DNA of 7,049 nt from an uncultured Victivallaceae bacterium (GCA_934663655.1 CAKUKT010000134.1:1-7049), one strand, 5' to 3'. Counted from the stretch's first letter, positions 1-6,839 are shown. The notes: generated from the letters alone by a model not told the origin. Numbers and translations are program-made.

Positions 1-462
1 CATCTCCAGCTGTCGCCGCTGCATTTCCGTCGCCGGATCAGAACCGGTTCCGGATTCCAGCGCCGCCAGCCGGCAATATCGGGAAGCTGTCTCAAACTCC
101 AGCTGACGCTCCGTGATCCGACGCTGGATCCCCTCCAGATCACCCTCCCGCTCCCGCGTGACTACCGCACAATAATTGCGCGCTTCGTCCAGCAGTTGCA
201 GCCGGAGTTCATCTTCAACGGTGTCGGCATGAGCGAGCAGCCCGGGAAGTTCCAGCTGGCGCCGCCGGTCAAAACGCTCTCCCGCCACCTGACGGAGCAT
301 CTCCTCCGTCCGGAGCTCGCCGAGATAACGGCAACAGCGCCTCTCCGCTTCCGCCAGCGTGAGTTCCGCCGGCTCCTCTTCCGGAACCGGAGGCGCCGCC
401 GTACACCCCGCCAGCAGCACAGTCACCGCCGCCAGCACGATTACCGCGTTATCCCACCTCAT
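1..462 (-). CDS. Putative lipoprotein, coiled-coil-like (C-terminus beyond left edge)
   Basis: The frame is open from an ATG at 462 down to base 1, giving 154 codons with no stop; the C-terminus lies outside the window. The N-terminus is a lipoprotein signal: MRWDNAV, a hydrophobic stretch, then the lipobox LLAGC with the lipidated cysteine at residue 20. A Pro/Glu-rich linker follows (about 23-33). The rest is highly charged, rich in Glu, Arg, Leu and Gln, lacks long hydrophobic segments, and looks helical or coiled-coil. Four further cysteines are visible (43, 44, 98, 130). GGAG at 468-471 sits 5 nt upstream of the ATG and supports the start. The gene begins 29 bp after the stop of the NeuB-like gene and is probably cotranscribed with it. 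I do not recognise a family. It is likely anchored in the outer membrane facing the periplasm, by analogy with other lipoproteins. Confidence 0.8.
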   Translation of the reverse strand, partial: MRWDNAVIVLAAVTVLLAGCTAAPPVPEEEPAELTLAEAERRCCRYLGELRTEEMLRQVAGERFDRRRQLELPGLLAHADTVEDELRLQLLDEARNYCAVVTREREGDLEGIQRRITERQLEFETASRYCRLAALESGTGSDPATEMQRRQLEM

Positions 463-491
463 CCCGGCTCCAGAAGACAACGCTCCGACGG

Positions 492-1643
492 TCAGACCGC
501 CACCACTTTGCTGTTTGCGTGCAGCTTGTAGTCGTGCGTCTCCGGAAATTTGTAATCCACATCCGGGAAATCACTGAACATATTCAAGCTGAGAATTTCA
601 TTGCGCTTCAGCGCCCGCGTGGTTTTCGCCCCGACGATCAGACGAGCATTCCACGGATGCAGACCGCCGTAATCACCCGGCCGCCGCGCATCGATGTCAT
701 CGCGCGTCACCACCTTGCCCGCCGGAATATCCCGCGCCGCCACCAGCACCTTGTTGCGCGAACGCATCGGGATCGATCCATCGGCATTGATCGCCCGCTG
801 GTTCTGACCGTCTCCCAGCGCTTTCTCCACCATCCGGACGTTCTTTATCATCCGCTTGAGATCCGCCGTCTTCACCGAAATACTCGTGTCGTGCGGATTG
901 CTGTTGTCAATCTGAATATGCTTGCTTATCAGCACCGGCCGATAGGCCGCCACCGCATAGATCAGAAAATCACTCGTCGTATGTTCCACACACCCGGCAA
1001 GCGCCCCCAACGCCCCGAACGCCTGGTCGTAGGTCCGGATCACCTCCAGATTCGCCGTGGCATAACCATATTCGTCGTCACCCGTCTCCAGCGTGGAATG
1101 GAGCACCGTCACCCCCGCCGCACCGTTGGCAATCAGCGTCTTGACCGCCCCCTCAACCTCCGAAATCGTCTGGTCGATGTCATGCATCGTCACCGGGATC
1201 CCGAGCTTGCCCGCATCCTCCAGAAACAGAATGTTATTCACATCGTCGCTGTTGACATTGATCATCTTGACGCCAAGTTCCCGGCAGACCCGGAGACTGA
1301 CGCGATCCAGCGGTGTCGGATAGACGATCACATTGTTCGCTTCCCCGTAGGCGATCAGTTCGCGCCACTGATCCGGCGTGAAATAGAGATCGTGCCAGTC
1401 CTGCACAAAGTTGTGCCCGTTCTTCGTGTTGCGGTGGTAAAATTCCGCCGCATAGTCCGAACACATGAAGATGTCGCACCCGTCGCAGCCGGCATCAGCA
1501 GCCGCCTTGATCATGATCTTCGCATTTTCGATACTGCCGCAATGCGCAGCGCCGATTTCCGCAGTCAGGAAGATCGGCTCACCCATGCCGAGCGTACGGT
1601 TGCCGACATGAATTTTCCTCTCGATTCTGCTTTTTAAACTCAT
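492..1643 (-). CDS. Divergent NeuB-family (sialic acid synthase-like) protein with C-terminal SAF domain
   Basis: A 383-residue product with the two-part NeuB architecture: a TIM-barrel synthase domain (about 20-280) and a C-terminal SAF/antifreeze-like domain (about 294-355, with VAARDIPAGKVVTRDDI and RRPG). Family landmarks are AEIGAAHCG at 28-36 (canonical AEIGxNHxG), HTTS at 221-224 (matching SDHT), and SKHIQI at 240-245 (matching EKHfT). Canonical NeuB condenses phosphoenolpyruvate with an N-acetylmannosamine-type sugar. Here the usual DAVKFQ is DGCDIF (54-59), so the lysine is an aspartate. The KIxSGD stretch reads INVNSDD, and the Glu before KH is Ser. The two metal-binding histidines (H221, H242) appear retained. 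It is therefore family-related, but its reaction is uncertain. The ATG at 1643 is preferred because AAAAGGG lies 4 nt upstream. The in-frame TTG at 1733 would add 30 residues unlike the family and overlap mnmA. Confidence 0.85.
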   Translation of the reverse strand: MSLKSRIERKIHVGNRTLGMGEPIFLTAEIGAAHCGSIENAKIMIKAAADAGCDGCDIFMCSDYAAEFYHRNTKNGHNFVQDWHDLYFTPDQWRELIAYGEANNVIVYPTPLDRVSLRVCRELGVKMINVNSDDVNNILFLEDAGKLGIPVTMHDIDQTISEVEGAVKTLIANGAAGVTVLHSTLETGDDEYGYATANLEVIRTYDQAFGALGALAGCVEHTTSDFLIYAVAAYRPVLISKHIQIDNSNPHDTSISVKTADLKRMIKNVRMVEKALGDGQNQRAINADGSIPMRSRNKVLVAARDIPAGKVVTRDDIDARRPGDYGGLHPWNARLIVGAKTTRALKRNEILSLNMFSDFPDVDYKFPETHDYKLHANSKVVAV

Positions 1644-1729
1644 TTTTCCCTTTTCCCGGATGGAAGTTGCCGCCGGTAATTGTTGTATAATCCGGCAATG
1701 TATAGAATATATCCCGGGCAACGGGGATT
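1644..1729 (-). promoter_or_regulatory. 86-bp intergenic segment with dyad symmetry, possible promoter/operator
   Basis: This is the widest non-repeat gap in the window and is AT-richer than its surroundings, with several TATA-like hexamers on the minus strand (TATATTC, TATACA, TTATAC). An inverted repeat, TTGCCG (1667-1672) with CGGCAA (1693-1698), brackets an AT-rich centre and has no T-run after it, so it does not look like an intrinsic terminator. A promoter or operator for the NeuB-like gene and lipoprotein is plausible, but I found no -35/-10 pair with correct spacing. Confidence 0.25.
1648..1654 (-). promoter_or_regulatory. Ribosome binding site choosing the NeuB-like start
   Basis: On the minus strand AAAAGGG is followed by four A residues and the ATG at 1643. 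It selects this start over the in-frame TTG at 1733, which has no purine-rich site at a suitable distance. Confidence 0.55.
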
Positions 1730-2755
1730 TCAAGTCGTTTCTTCAATTATTCCGCCGCCCAGCACCAGATCGCCACTGTACAGCACTCCCGACTGACCCG
1801 GCGTCACCGCCCGTTGCGGACGTTCCAGACGCACCTCCACCCGGCCGTCCGGCAACAGAGAATATTCACATTCAACCGCCGGACTTCGGTAACGGATCCG
1901 CACCGCCGCCCGCCCATGGTCCGGAAGCGGCGCCGCAAATACACATTGCGAGAGCACCAAACCCGTCGACAGAAGTTCCGACGCATCGGTGACCAGCGTG
2001 ATATCTCCACTCGCCGCGTCAATCGACGAAATATAACCCGGTACCCCCAGCGCTACCCCCAGACCCTGACGCTGCCCCAGCGTGTAACGATGAATCCCTT
2101 CGTGGCGGCCAACCTCTCGCCCGCAGTATACGAACCTCCCCGCCCGGGACGGCAAACCCGCCAGCCGACGCAACGTTTCGCCTCCGCACTCCCCGGGTAC
2201 CCCGAAGCAGAGATCCTGACTGTCCGGACGCTCCGCCGACGTCAAACCAAATCCCGACGCCAGACGGCGCACCTCCTCCTTGGTCAGCGCACCAAGCGGA
2301 AAGCCACTGCGCCCAAGTTGTTCCCTGCTCAAACGGTACAGAAAATAGCTCTGATCCTTGGCGGCATCAACACCGCGCCTCAGCCGGTTCTCCGCATCAA
2401 TCCGCGCGTAGTGCCCGGTAAGCAGCCGCTTCGCTCCCCGCGCCGATGCGAAATTCAGCAGTTCGGCAAACTTGAACTCCGGATTGCACAGCGCACACGG
2501 GTTCGGGGTCCGGCCCGCCGCAAGTTCCCGCGCCGACGGCACGATCACCCGATCCCGGAACTCCGACTCCCGGTCAAGCAGATGATGCTCAATCCCCAGT
2601 TGACGGCAGACCGCCGCCGCCGAACCGTCATCTCCACCCGCACGCAGTTCCAGGGTCACGCCTTCAACTTCATATCCGGCCTCCAGCGCCAGCGCCGCCA
2701 CCACCGAGGAGTCCACCCCCCCCGACATCGCCACCACTACCCGTTCGCCGCGCAC
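1730..2755 (-). CDS. mnmA: tRNA-specific 2-thiouridylase MnmA
   Basis: This 341-residue protein makes 2-thiouridine at the wobble position (U34) of tRNAs for Lys, Glu and Gln, adenylating the uridine with ATP and transferring sulfur through cysteines. The N-terminal PP-loop SGGVDSS (11-17) binds ATP. TPNPCALCN (83-91) carries the first catalytic cysteine (C90 by alignment with the family), and DSQDLCF (178-184) carries the second (C183). KDQSYFLYRL (133-142) and YTLGQRQGLG are also family signatures. Length is slightly below the usual 350-370. The start is GTG at 2755, supported by GGAG at 2765-2768, and translation begins only 15 bp after the amidohydrolase stop. The stop is TGA at 1730-1732. 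This is a cytoplasmic housekeeping gene lodged in a chain of less conserved genes. Identification is secure; the exact tRNA set is inferred from the family. Confidence 0.96.
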   Translation of the reverse strand: MRGERVVVAMSGGVDSSVVAALALEAGYEVEGVTLELRAGGDDGSAAAVCRQLGIEHHLLDRESEFRDRVIVPSARELAAGRTPNPCALCNPEFKFAELLNFASARGAKRLLTGHYARIDAENRLRRGVDAAKDQSYFLYRLSREQLGRSGFPLGALTKEEVRRLASGFGLTSAERPDSQDLCFGVPGECGGETLRRLAGLPSRAGRFVYCGREVGRHEGIHRYTLGQRQGLGVALGVPGYISSIDAASGDITLVTDASELLSTGLVLSQCVFAAPLPDHGRAAVRIRYRSPAVECEYSLLPDGRVEVRLERPQRAVTPGQSGVLYSGDLVLGGGIIEETT

Positions 2756-2764
2756 CGGATCTCT

Positions 2765-2768
2765 CTCC
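2765..2768 (-). promoter_or_regulatory. Ribosome binding site for the mnmA GTG start
   Basis: GGAG lies 9 nt before the GTG at 2755, just downstream of the amidohydrolase stop codon. It supports a non-ATG start with MRGERVVVAMSGG as the N-terminus. Confidence 0.6.
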
Positions 2769-2770
2769 GG

Positions 2771-3667
2771 TTACAGATCAAAGAAGCGTATCGCGTTCTC
2801 ACGCGCGATCTTACCGAACACCGTCTCACTGATCCTGCCGCTGTCACGCAGCTCCAGCAGCAGTTCCCGCATCCCGAAGTGATGTCTGAAACTGCAGATG
2901 TCCGTCCCGAAAAACAACTTGTCCTGGAACTCCGTCAGAAATTTCCCAGCATATTCGTGGTCGCACTTCAACACCAGATACGCATCCGAAAGTTCACCGT
3001 ACAGATTCGGAAAACGACGCAGCAGCTTCGGCACCACCCCCTCCTCGCGGATCGGTCCCTCCGGAAAGAAAAAATGCGTCTGACTCGCCCGGTCCCCCCG
3101 GAAAATCGGCTTGCGCTGCGCCGGCGTGGTAAAGCCCCCGAGTTCACCCCAGAAGATCGGACCATGGGCGATCATTTTCAGTTCCGGAAAACGCGCCATC
3201 GTATATTCCAGCTGCGGAAGACCCGGTTCATCCACCAGCCCGAAATCACCCCCCAGCACCAGTGAACCATCCGTCGTCACCGGCATACCGGTCGCTTCCG
3301 CATGACGAAACAAATTCTGCACCAGCGGATCGAGCATCCGCAGATTCGGCATCACCTCGCCGATTCCCCGGCAGCCGCGATCACGGTAGTAACGCAGCAC
3401 ATCTCCAAGCGGAGCATCCGCCGAATTGCTCAATATCCGCGGATCAAGATTGCAGAACGGCACAATCCGATCCGGATAGGCTTCCGCCATGTCGAGAATA
3501 TCCTCATTCGCCTGCGGAAAGTAGATCTCCGGACTGACGATCGGCAGCACAAAACCCTTCTCTATACCCGCTTCGTCATAGCGTTCAAGCAGCTCCTCAA
3601 CCGAACAGAACTTCACCACAAACGGCACCGGACGCCGATAAGCATGCGCATGTATATCGATGAACAT
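2771..3667 (-). CDS. Amidohydrolase-family TIM-barrel metal-dependent hydrolase
   Basis: A 298-residue protein of the amidohydrolase superfamily (Amidohydro_2/ACMSD-like type). It opens with MFIDIHAHAY, in which H6 and H8 form the metal-binding HxH after strand 1. Further landmarks are GIGEVMP (101-107), IAHGP (166-170, H168), NLYGELSDAY (221-230, like the NvyveiSg strand of the family) and FFGTDIC (252-258), where D256 is the expected strand-8 acid. The place where a histidine is often found (GMPV then TTDG, 127-134) has no His, so the metal site may be mononuclear or altered. Substrates in this family include amides, lactones and decarboxylated acids; the substrate here cannot be told. A strong AAGGAGGA site fixes the ATG at 3667. 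An in-frame TTG at 3697 is rejected. It lies 19 bp after the formyltransferase stop and 15 bp before mnmA, which suggests translational coupling. Confidence 0.88.
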   Translation of the reverse strand: MFIDIHAHAYRRPVPFVVKFCSVEELLERYDEAGIEKGFVLPIVSPEIYFPQANEDILDMAEAYPDRIVPFCNLDPRILSNSADAPLGDVLRYYRDRGCRGIGEVMPNLRMLDPLVQNLFRHAEATGMPVTTDGSLVLGGDFGLVDEPGLPQLEYTMARFPELKMIAHGPIFWGELGGFTTPAQRKPIFRGDRASQTHFFFPEGPIREEGVVPKLLRRFPNLYGELSDAYLVLKCDHEYAGKFLTEFQDKLFFGTDICSFRHHFGMRELLLELRDSGRISETVFGKIARENAIRFFDL

Positions 3668-3670
3668 TTT

Positions 3671-3678
3671 TCCTCCTT
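3671..3678 (-). promoter_or_regulatory. Strong Shine-Dalgarno site of the amidohydrolase
   Basis: AAGGAGGA on the minus strand sits 3 nt from the ATG at 3667 (core GGAGG 4 nt away). It is one of the best ribosome binding sites in the window and rules out the upstream TTG at 3697, which would place this site inside the coding region. Confidence 0.75.
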
Positions 3679-3686
3679 CCCGGAAA

Positions 3687-4598
3687 TTACCTCGCAATCG
3701 GTTTTACCCCGTCAACGGAAAACTCCACCGTCCGCACCGGTTCCCATTCCCCGGCGCCACCACGGAAATACAATCCATCCTCCCCAAACCCGTAACAACC
3801 CTTCGCATACGCTTCCACCACCCGGGGCAGCACAATATGATCCCCCGCGCGTTTCAGCCGCTCAAGATTCTTCTGTGCCAGTTCCCGCAACCGATCGTGA
3901 AACGGCGCGTGACCACGCTCCCCCGCAATCCGACGGAGTTCCTCCACCGTAATACCATCCAGTTCCACCGGCACCTCCGACGATACCCCGAGCAGCGGAC
4001 CGGAATCCATTTCTTGCTCTCCGCTCCCGGAATATCCCTGCGCAAGAATTACACTGCTGCGCAACGTCCGGTGCCCGGACAACAACGCCCGTTCCACCGG
4101 ACGAAAATGCAATCCCGCCAGCAACCGCCCACCATCCGGACCAACCAGCGACAGATCCCCCGGATGAACATTCAGACAATTCAACCACGCCGCTATATTC
4201 GTCAGCGGCACAAATCCCGCCAGCACCCCGAAATCAGGACTCCCCGCACGCACCATCTCCCACAACGCCGCACTCCATTCCCCCCGAATCTGACGTCGCC
4301 GGTCGCTGTCAAGACGAATCGACTCCTCGCCCCGTTCCCGATAAAATTTCCGGATATCCAGCTCCACTACCGGTACCCCGTATTCCCGCCCCAGACGCCG
4401 GGCCGCACTGCTCTCCGGCGCATCCGTGACCAGTTGCGATACCACAAACCCTCTGTCACCACCAGCAGCATAATCCAGCAACACCTCCGCATTGCTGCCC
4501 GTCCCACTCAGAAACACCGCCACCCGCGCCGGTTCCTCCCGGCGGGTATAAAATAATTTAATGTCCACCCCGGACATCCTCTTTGTTTCGTCAACCAT
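3687..4598 (-). CDS. PurN-like formyltransferase with extended C-terminal region
   Basis: A 303-residue protein whose core matches the formyltransferase fold of PurN (GAR transformylase, 10-formyltetrahydrofolate dependent). VAVFLSGTGSN (26-36) is the PurN N-terminal phosphate-binding loop; DFGVLAGFVPL (122-132) and LNVHPGDL (142-149) follow. The catalytic triad seems intact: N143, H145 and D198 in MDSGPLLG. PurN itself is about 210 residues. This protein has an insertion around 85-118 and about 95 residues after the DSGP motif, ending with LPRVVEAYAKG and VRTVEFSVDGVKP. Those tails suggest a purine-pathway relative or a formyltransferase with a different acceptor; the acceptor cannot be identified from sequence. 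The start is uncertain: ATG at 4598 (GAAGG abuts it), ATG at 4577, or GTG at 4568, which has AAGAGG 9 nt upstream. The gene lies directly before the amidohydrolase. Confidence 0.87.
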   Translation of the reverse strand: MVDETKRMSGVDIKLFYTRREEPARVAVFLSGTGSNAEVLLDYAAGGDRGFVVSQLVTDAPESSAARRLGREYGVPVVELDIRKFYRERGEESIRLDSDRRRQIRGEWSAALWEMVRAGSPDFGVLAGFVPLTNIAAWLNCLNVHPGDLSLVGPDGGRLLAGLHFRPVERALLSGHRTLRSSVILAQGYSGSGEQEMDSGPLLGVSSEVPVELDGITVEELRRIAGERGHAPFHDRLRELAQKNLERLKRAGDHIVLPRVVEAYAKGCYGFGEDGLYFRGGAGEWEPVRTVEFSVDGVKPIAR

Positions 4599-4652
4599 CC
4601 TTCTTCTCTTTTTCCCGTCCGCTCAAGCCCGTCCCGGCAGCAGACCCATTAA

Positions 4653-5039
4653 TCAACCGCCCGGATTGACACCCACCAGCGCCACCGGCAGCAGCAGTAC
4701 ATCAAACGTCATCTTGAATGGCGCAATGAATCCCTGCACCAGATTCGAACATCCAGTCTGAAACATCCCCAGCGGCCAGCCTACCCCCGCCTGCAACGCC
4801 CCCAGCGGCAGACGGAATATATCCACCACATCCCGGCCGATCTTCACCATCTGAATCGCTCCACACTGCAAGCCGCGCATCACATACGGCGCCGCTATCT
4901 GCGCCGCCTTTACCGCTACCGGCGCCAACAACGAAATCGTCACCGGATCCATCGCTTCCACCCGCGGACTGAAAACCGGAAACGACAGCACCGCCGCCAC
5001 CAGCGCCATTATTATGTACCGTCTGTTCTTCATGAACAT
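4653..5039 (-). CDS. Small secreted protein of unknown function
   Basis: A 128-residue product with a clear Sec signal peptide: basic MFMKNRR, a hydrophobic core (IIMALVAAVLSFPVF), and a probable cleavage after VEA near residue 29. The mature part of about 100 residues is unusually hydrophobic and glycine-rich without being a clear transmembrane helix bundle. It has segments such as SLLAPVAVKAAQIAAPYVM, DIFRLPLGALQAGVGWPLG and GFIAPFKMTFDVLLLPVALVG, and two cysteines (59 and 97). I do not recognise a family. Amphipathic, membrane-associated packing is likely. Start is ATG at 5039, with a second ATG at 5033 (MKNRRY) equally possible; no strong ribosome site precedes either. It follows gspK after 52 bp on the same strand, so a role near the secretion apparatus or envelope is conceivable but rests on position only. 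Confidence 0.7.
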   Translation of the reverse strand: MFMKNRRYIIMALVAAVLSFPVFSPRVEAMDPVTISLLAPVAVKAAQIAAPYVMRGLQCGAIQMVKIGRDVVDIFRLPLGALQAGVGWPLGMFQTGCSNLVQGFIAPFKMTFDVLLLPVALVGVNPGG

Positions 5040-5091
5040 AATTTAGCACCCGATCTGCAATCCGGCAACCTCAACCAACTAAATCTTCCCC

Positions 5092-6102
5092 TCAGAGAAA
5101 CATCCACTCCATATAGCGGATCACCCCATCATCCGTACCCCAGATCGGAAAGCCTTCCCAGGAAAACACCAGACTGCGAAACGGCCGCTTCGACTCCCGG
5201 CCCCCCTCGATTATCACTGTGTAGTTCCCGCTTTCGCCCCACGAGAAGCTGCTCAGTCGCGGCAACAGCTCCTCATCAAGCGTTTCATCGATCGGAGTCC
5301 GTTCCGTTTTCCACAACCGGATCGCTTCCAGAACTTCCGCTATTTCGTCATCCTCAAAATCAGTGTACGTCCGCAACAGTGTTTCGTCCGCTGCAATCAG
5401 CGACGGCAGACCACTCAATGTACCGCTCCCTTCCGCCGGAATCAAACGCACCCCGCTCAAACGCCCGTACCGATCCACCGGAATCACGTCTCGAAACTCC
5501 GGAATCCATAACAACTCCTCCCGGAATTGCGGCGAATTATCCCGCGGCAACGGTTCCATCCCCAACGCTTCGTACTCCCCCTCCTCCATTCCGTCTACCT
5601 CTCCCGGCGTCGTGTCCGTATCCATGTAGTCCGGTACCCGGTACAGCAACGTCTCCAGCTTCTCAATCAGCACATCGTCATCGTCAATCCGACTGAGCAA
5701 CGCATTGAGCGCCTGCGTCGCATTCGATTCATTACTGAAATCCAACCCCGCTACCGTATCCGTTATCGTGAAACGAACCGGTGTACCATGATAATCCAAC
5801 TCATGCTCCACCCCATCAGCCAGATAACGGTCGTAATCATATTCATCGTAATCGGTCATACCCGGATCACGCGTCGGATAAAGATTGTTGTCCGCCGCCA
5901 GCAACCACTGCACCCGCGCCGCCACCCCTTCGGCTATCAACATCGAACGCTGCAGTTCCACATGCGCCGCCACGGTAAAGGAACCCGTCTTCGCCAACGC
6001 CAGCACCATCGTCGTCAGCAACCCCGCCGAAAATATCAAACACAATACCGCCACCAGCGCCGAACCGCCTTCGCGAACCGAACTCCTATATCCCTTATTC
6101 AT
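5092..6102 (-). CDS. gspK: Type II secretion minor pseudopilin GspK
   Basis: A 336-residue protein matching GspK, the large minor pseudopilin that caps the type II secretion pseudopilus in the inner membrane and periplasm. The N-terminus REGGSALVAVLCLIF has the GspK-type prepilin site, with cleavage after G13 and no Glu at mature position 5. A single membrane helix covers about 14-36. The SAM-like/helix-hairpin region is recognisable: LLSRIDDDD (135-143), then LLYRVPDYMDTDTTPGE (152-168), then EYEALGM and DNSPQFREELLWIPEF (188-203), parallel to the family pattern D-x-D, Y, N-x-P and EL. Several Asp/Glu/Tyr-rich patches could hold calcium, as in known GspK proteins. Translation is coupled to gspJ: the ATG at 6102 overlaps the gspJ stop (ATGA), and GGAGG 6 nt upstream lies inside the gspJ 3' end. 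Confidence 0.88.
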   Translation of the reverse strand: MNKGYRSSVREGGSALVAVLCLIFSAGLLTTMVLALAKTGSFTVAAHVELQRSMLIAEGVAARVQWLLAADNNLYPTRDPGMTDYDEYDYDRYLADGVEHELDYHGTPVRFTITDTVAGLDFSNESNATQALNALLSRIDDDDVLIEKLETLLYRVPDYMDTDTTPGEVDGMEEGEYEALGMEPLPRDNSPQFREELLWIPEFRDVIPVDRYGRLSGVRLIPAEGSGTLSGLPSLIAADETLLRTYTDFEDDEIAEVLEAIRLWKTERTPIDETLDEELLPRLSSFSWGESGNYTVIIEGGRESKRPFRSLVFSWEGFPIWGTDDGVIRYMEWMFL

Positions 6103-6839
6103 CTGCCACCTCCGGAAGAACTCATCCGCGTCGAACCCGCCCGGTTGCCAGCATCTACATCTTCATCATCCTCCGAAACCGTTTCCCGATTGCCCAGCGT
6201 GGTGTTCCTCCCCGCTCCCGCCACCCGGCGCAACCAGTACTCCACCGTCCCATCATTCCATTCCACACACATCCGCACCGCCAGCGGTATCGCCGCATGC
6301 TCCTCTTCCTCCCAGTAATCCTCCCAGCTGATCTCGTCCTCCTCCTCATCCAATTCCGCATACTGAAAACTTATCGCCTTTACTTCCCGCGCAATAATCT
6401 CCCGCTTCCACGTCCGCATCTCATCCGATTCATCCCACTGCACCCGCGGGTAATCTGCATATTCAGCCACCAGTTGCTCATCCTCTACAAACAGCCGTAC
6501 AAATAAAAACGCCCCCGGATCATCTCCATACAACCGCCGTAACGCAACAAAATGCAGCGTTTCCACCTCCCCCTCAAAAACGAATCGCGATATTCCTTCG
6601 TCGTCAACCCACTGAAACGGAACCATGCTGCGTATCAGATTATCCCATATCCGGTCAATGGCAATATACTCCTCAAGTCGGGCCGATGCCCGTTGCGAAC
6701 GCTGGTAACCATTGTAGAACGTTGAAGATGATACCCCGATTATCATCGCCACCAGCATCATGATCGCCATCGCCACCACTAATTCGATCAATGTGAACCT
6801 TCTTACCACTTTCTTTTCACGTGAAAAGAAAGTAGGCAA
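6099..6839 (-). CDS. gspJ: Type II secretion pseudopilin GspJ with repeat-derived leader
   Basis: The prepilin signal FTLIELVVAMAIMMLVAMIIG starts at 6797 and is followed by YNGYQRSQRASARLEEYIAIDRIWDNLIRSMVP, the long helix pattern of GspJ, and a beta-rich, very acidic periplasmic part (AELDEEEDEISWEDYWEEEEH). Mature F1 and E5 are present, but the residue before F is Arg, not the usual Gly. The gene precedes gspK as in gsp operons, and the two overlap by 4 bp. The start is unclear. The frame stays open through two repeat copies to the window end. Candidates are TTG at 6965, TTG at 6839 (used here; leader MPTFFSREKKVVRR) and GTG at 6809 (leader MVRR); none has a clear ribosome site. Basic FFSREKKV is encoded by the palindrome. 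GspJ identity is good; other pseudopilin subtypes are possible. Confidence 0.8.
   Translation of the reverse strand: MPTFFSREKKVVRRFTLIELVVAMAIMMLVAMIIGVSSSTFYNGYQRSQRASARLEEYIAIDRIWDNLIRSMVPFQWVDDEGISRFVFEGEVETLHFVALRRLYGDDPGAFLFVRLFVEDEQLVAEYADYPRVQWDESDEMRTWKREIIAREVKAISFQYAELDEEEDEISWEDYWEEEEHAAIPLAVRMCVEWNDGTVEYWLRRVAGAGRNTTLGNRETVSEDDEDVDAGNRAGSTRMSSSGGGR
6109..6113 (-). promoter_or_regulatory. Ribosome binding site for gspK inside gspJ
   Basis: GGAGG on the minus strand, 6 nt before the gspK ATG, is embedded in the codons for the SSSGGGR tail of GspJ. With the ATGA stop/start overlap it indicates coupled translation of the two pseudopilins. Confidence 0.65.
6808..6833. repeat. Perfect 26-bp palindrome
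   Basis: ACTTTCTTTTCAC is followed directly by its exact reverse complement, a dyad with no spacer. As RNA it would make a strong A/U-rich hairpin a few nucleotides before the FTLIE codons of gspJ. Read on the minus strand in the gspJ frame it encodes FFSREKKV. Confidence 0.95.

Noticed and set aside
1644..1733. TTG start at 1733 extending the NeuB-like protein by 30 residues
   Set aside because: It lacks a ribosome site, overlaps the mnmA stop, and adds sequence unlike the family; the ATG at 1643 has a purine-rich site.
3668..3697. TTG start at 3697 extending the amidohydrolase
   Set aside because: It would place the strong AAGGAGGA site inside the gene and overlap the formyltransferase stop; MFIDIHAH is a typical family N-terminus.
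519..3952. Long open plus-strand frames opposite mnmA, the NeuB-like gene and the amidohydrolase (for example 519-1637 and 1814-3265)
   Set aside because: They are antisense shadows of well-identified minus-strand genes, made almost entirely of Arg, His, Gln and Pro, with no recognisable domains.
4599..4652. Possible terminator between the small secreted protein and the formyltransferase
   Set aside because: It contains a direct repeat of GGACGGG and an A-rich tail on the minus strand, but no stable inverted repeat followed by a T-run.
5041..5084. Inverted repeat ATTTAG/CTAAAT in the gap after gspK
   Set aside because: Six-bp A/T-rich arms 32 bp apart are expected by chance and no T-run or promoter pair goes with them.
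3660..6331. Plus-strand frames opposite the formyltransferase, gspK and gspJ
   Set aside because: Same low-complexity antisense composition; the minus-strand proteins carry family motifs.
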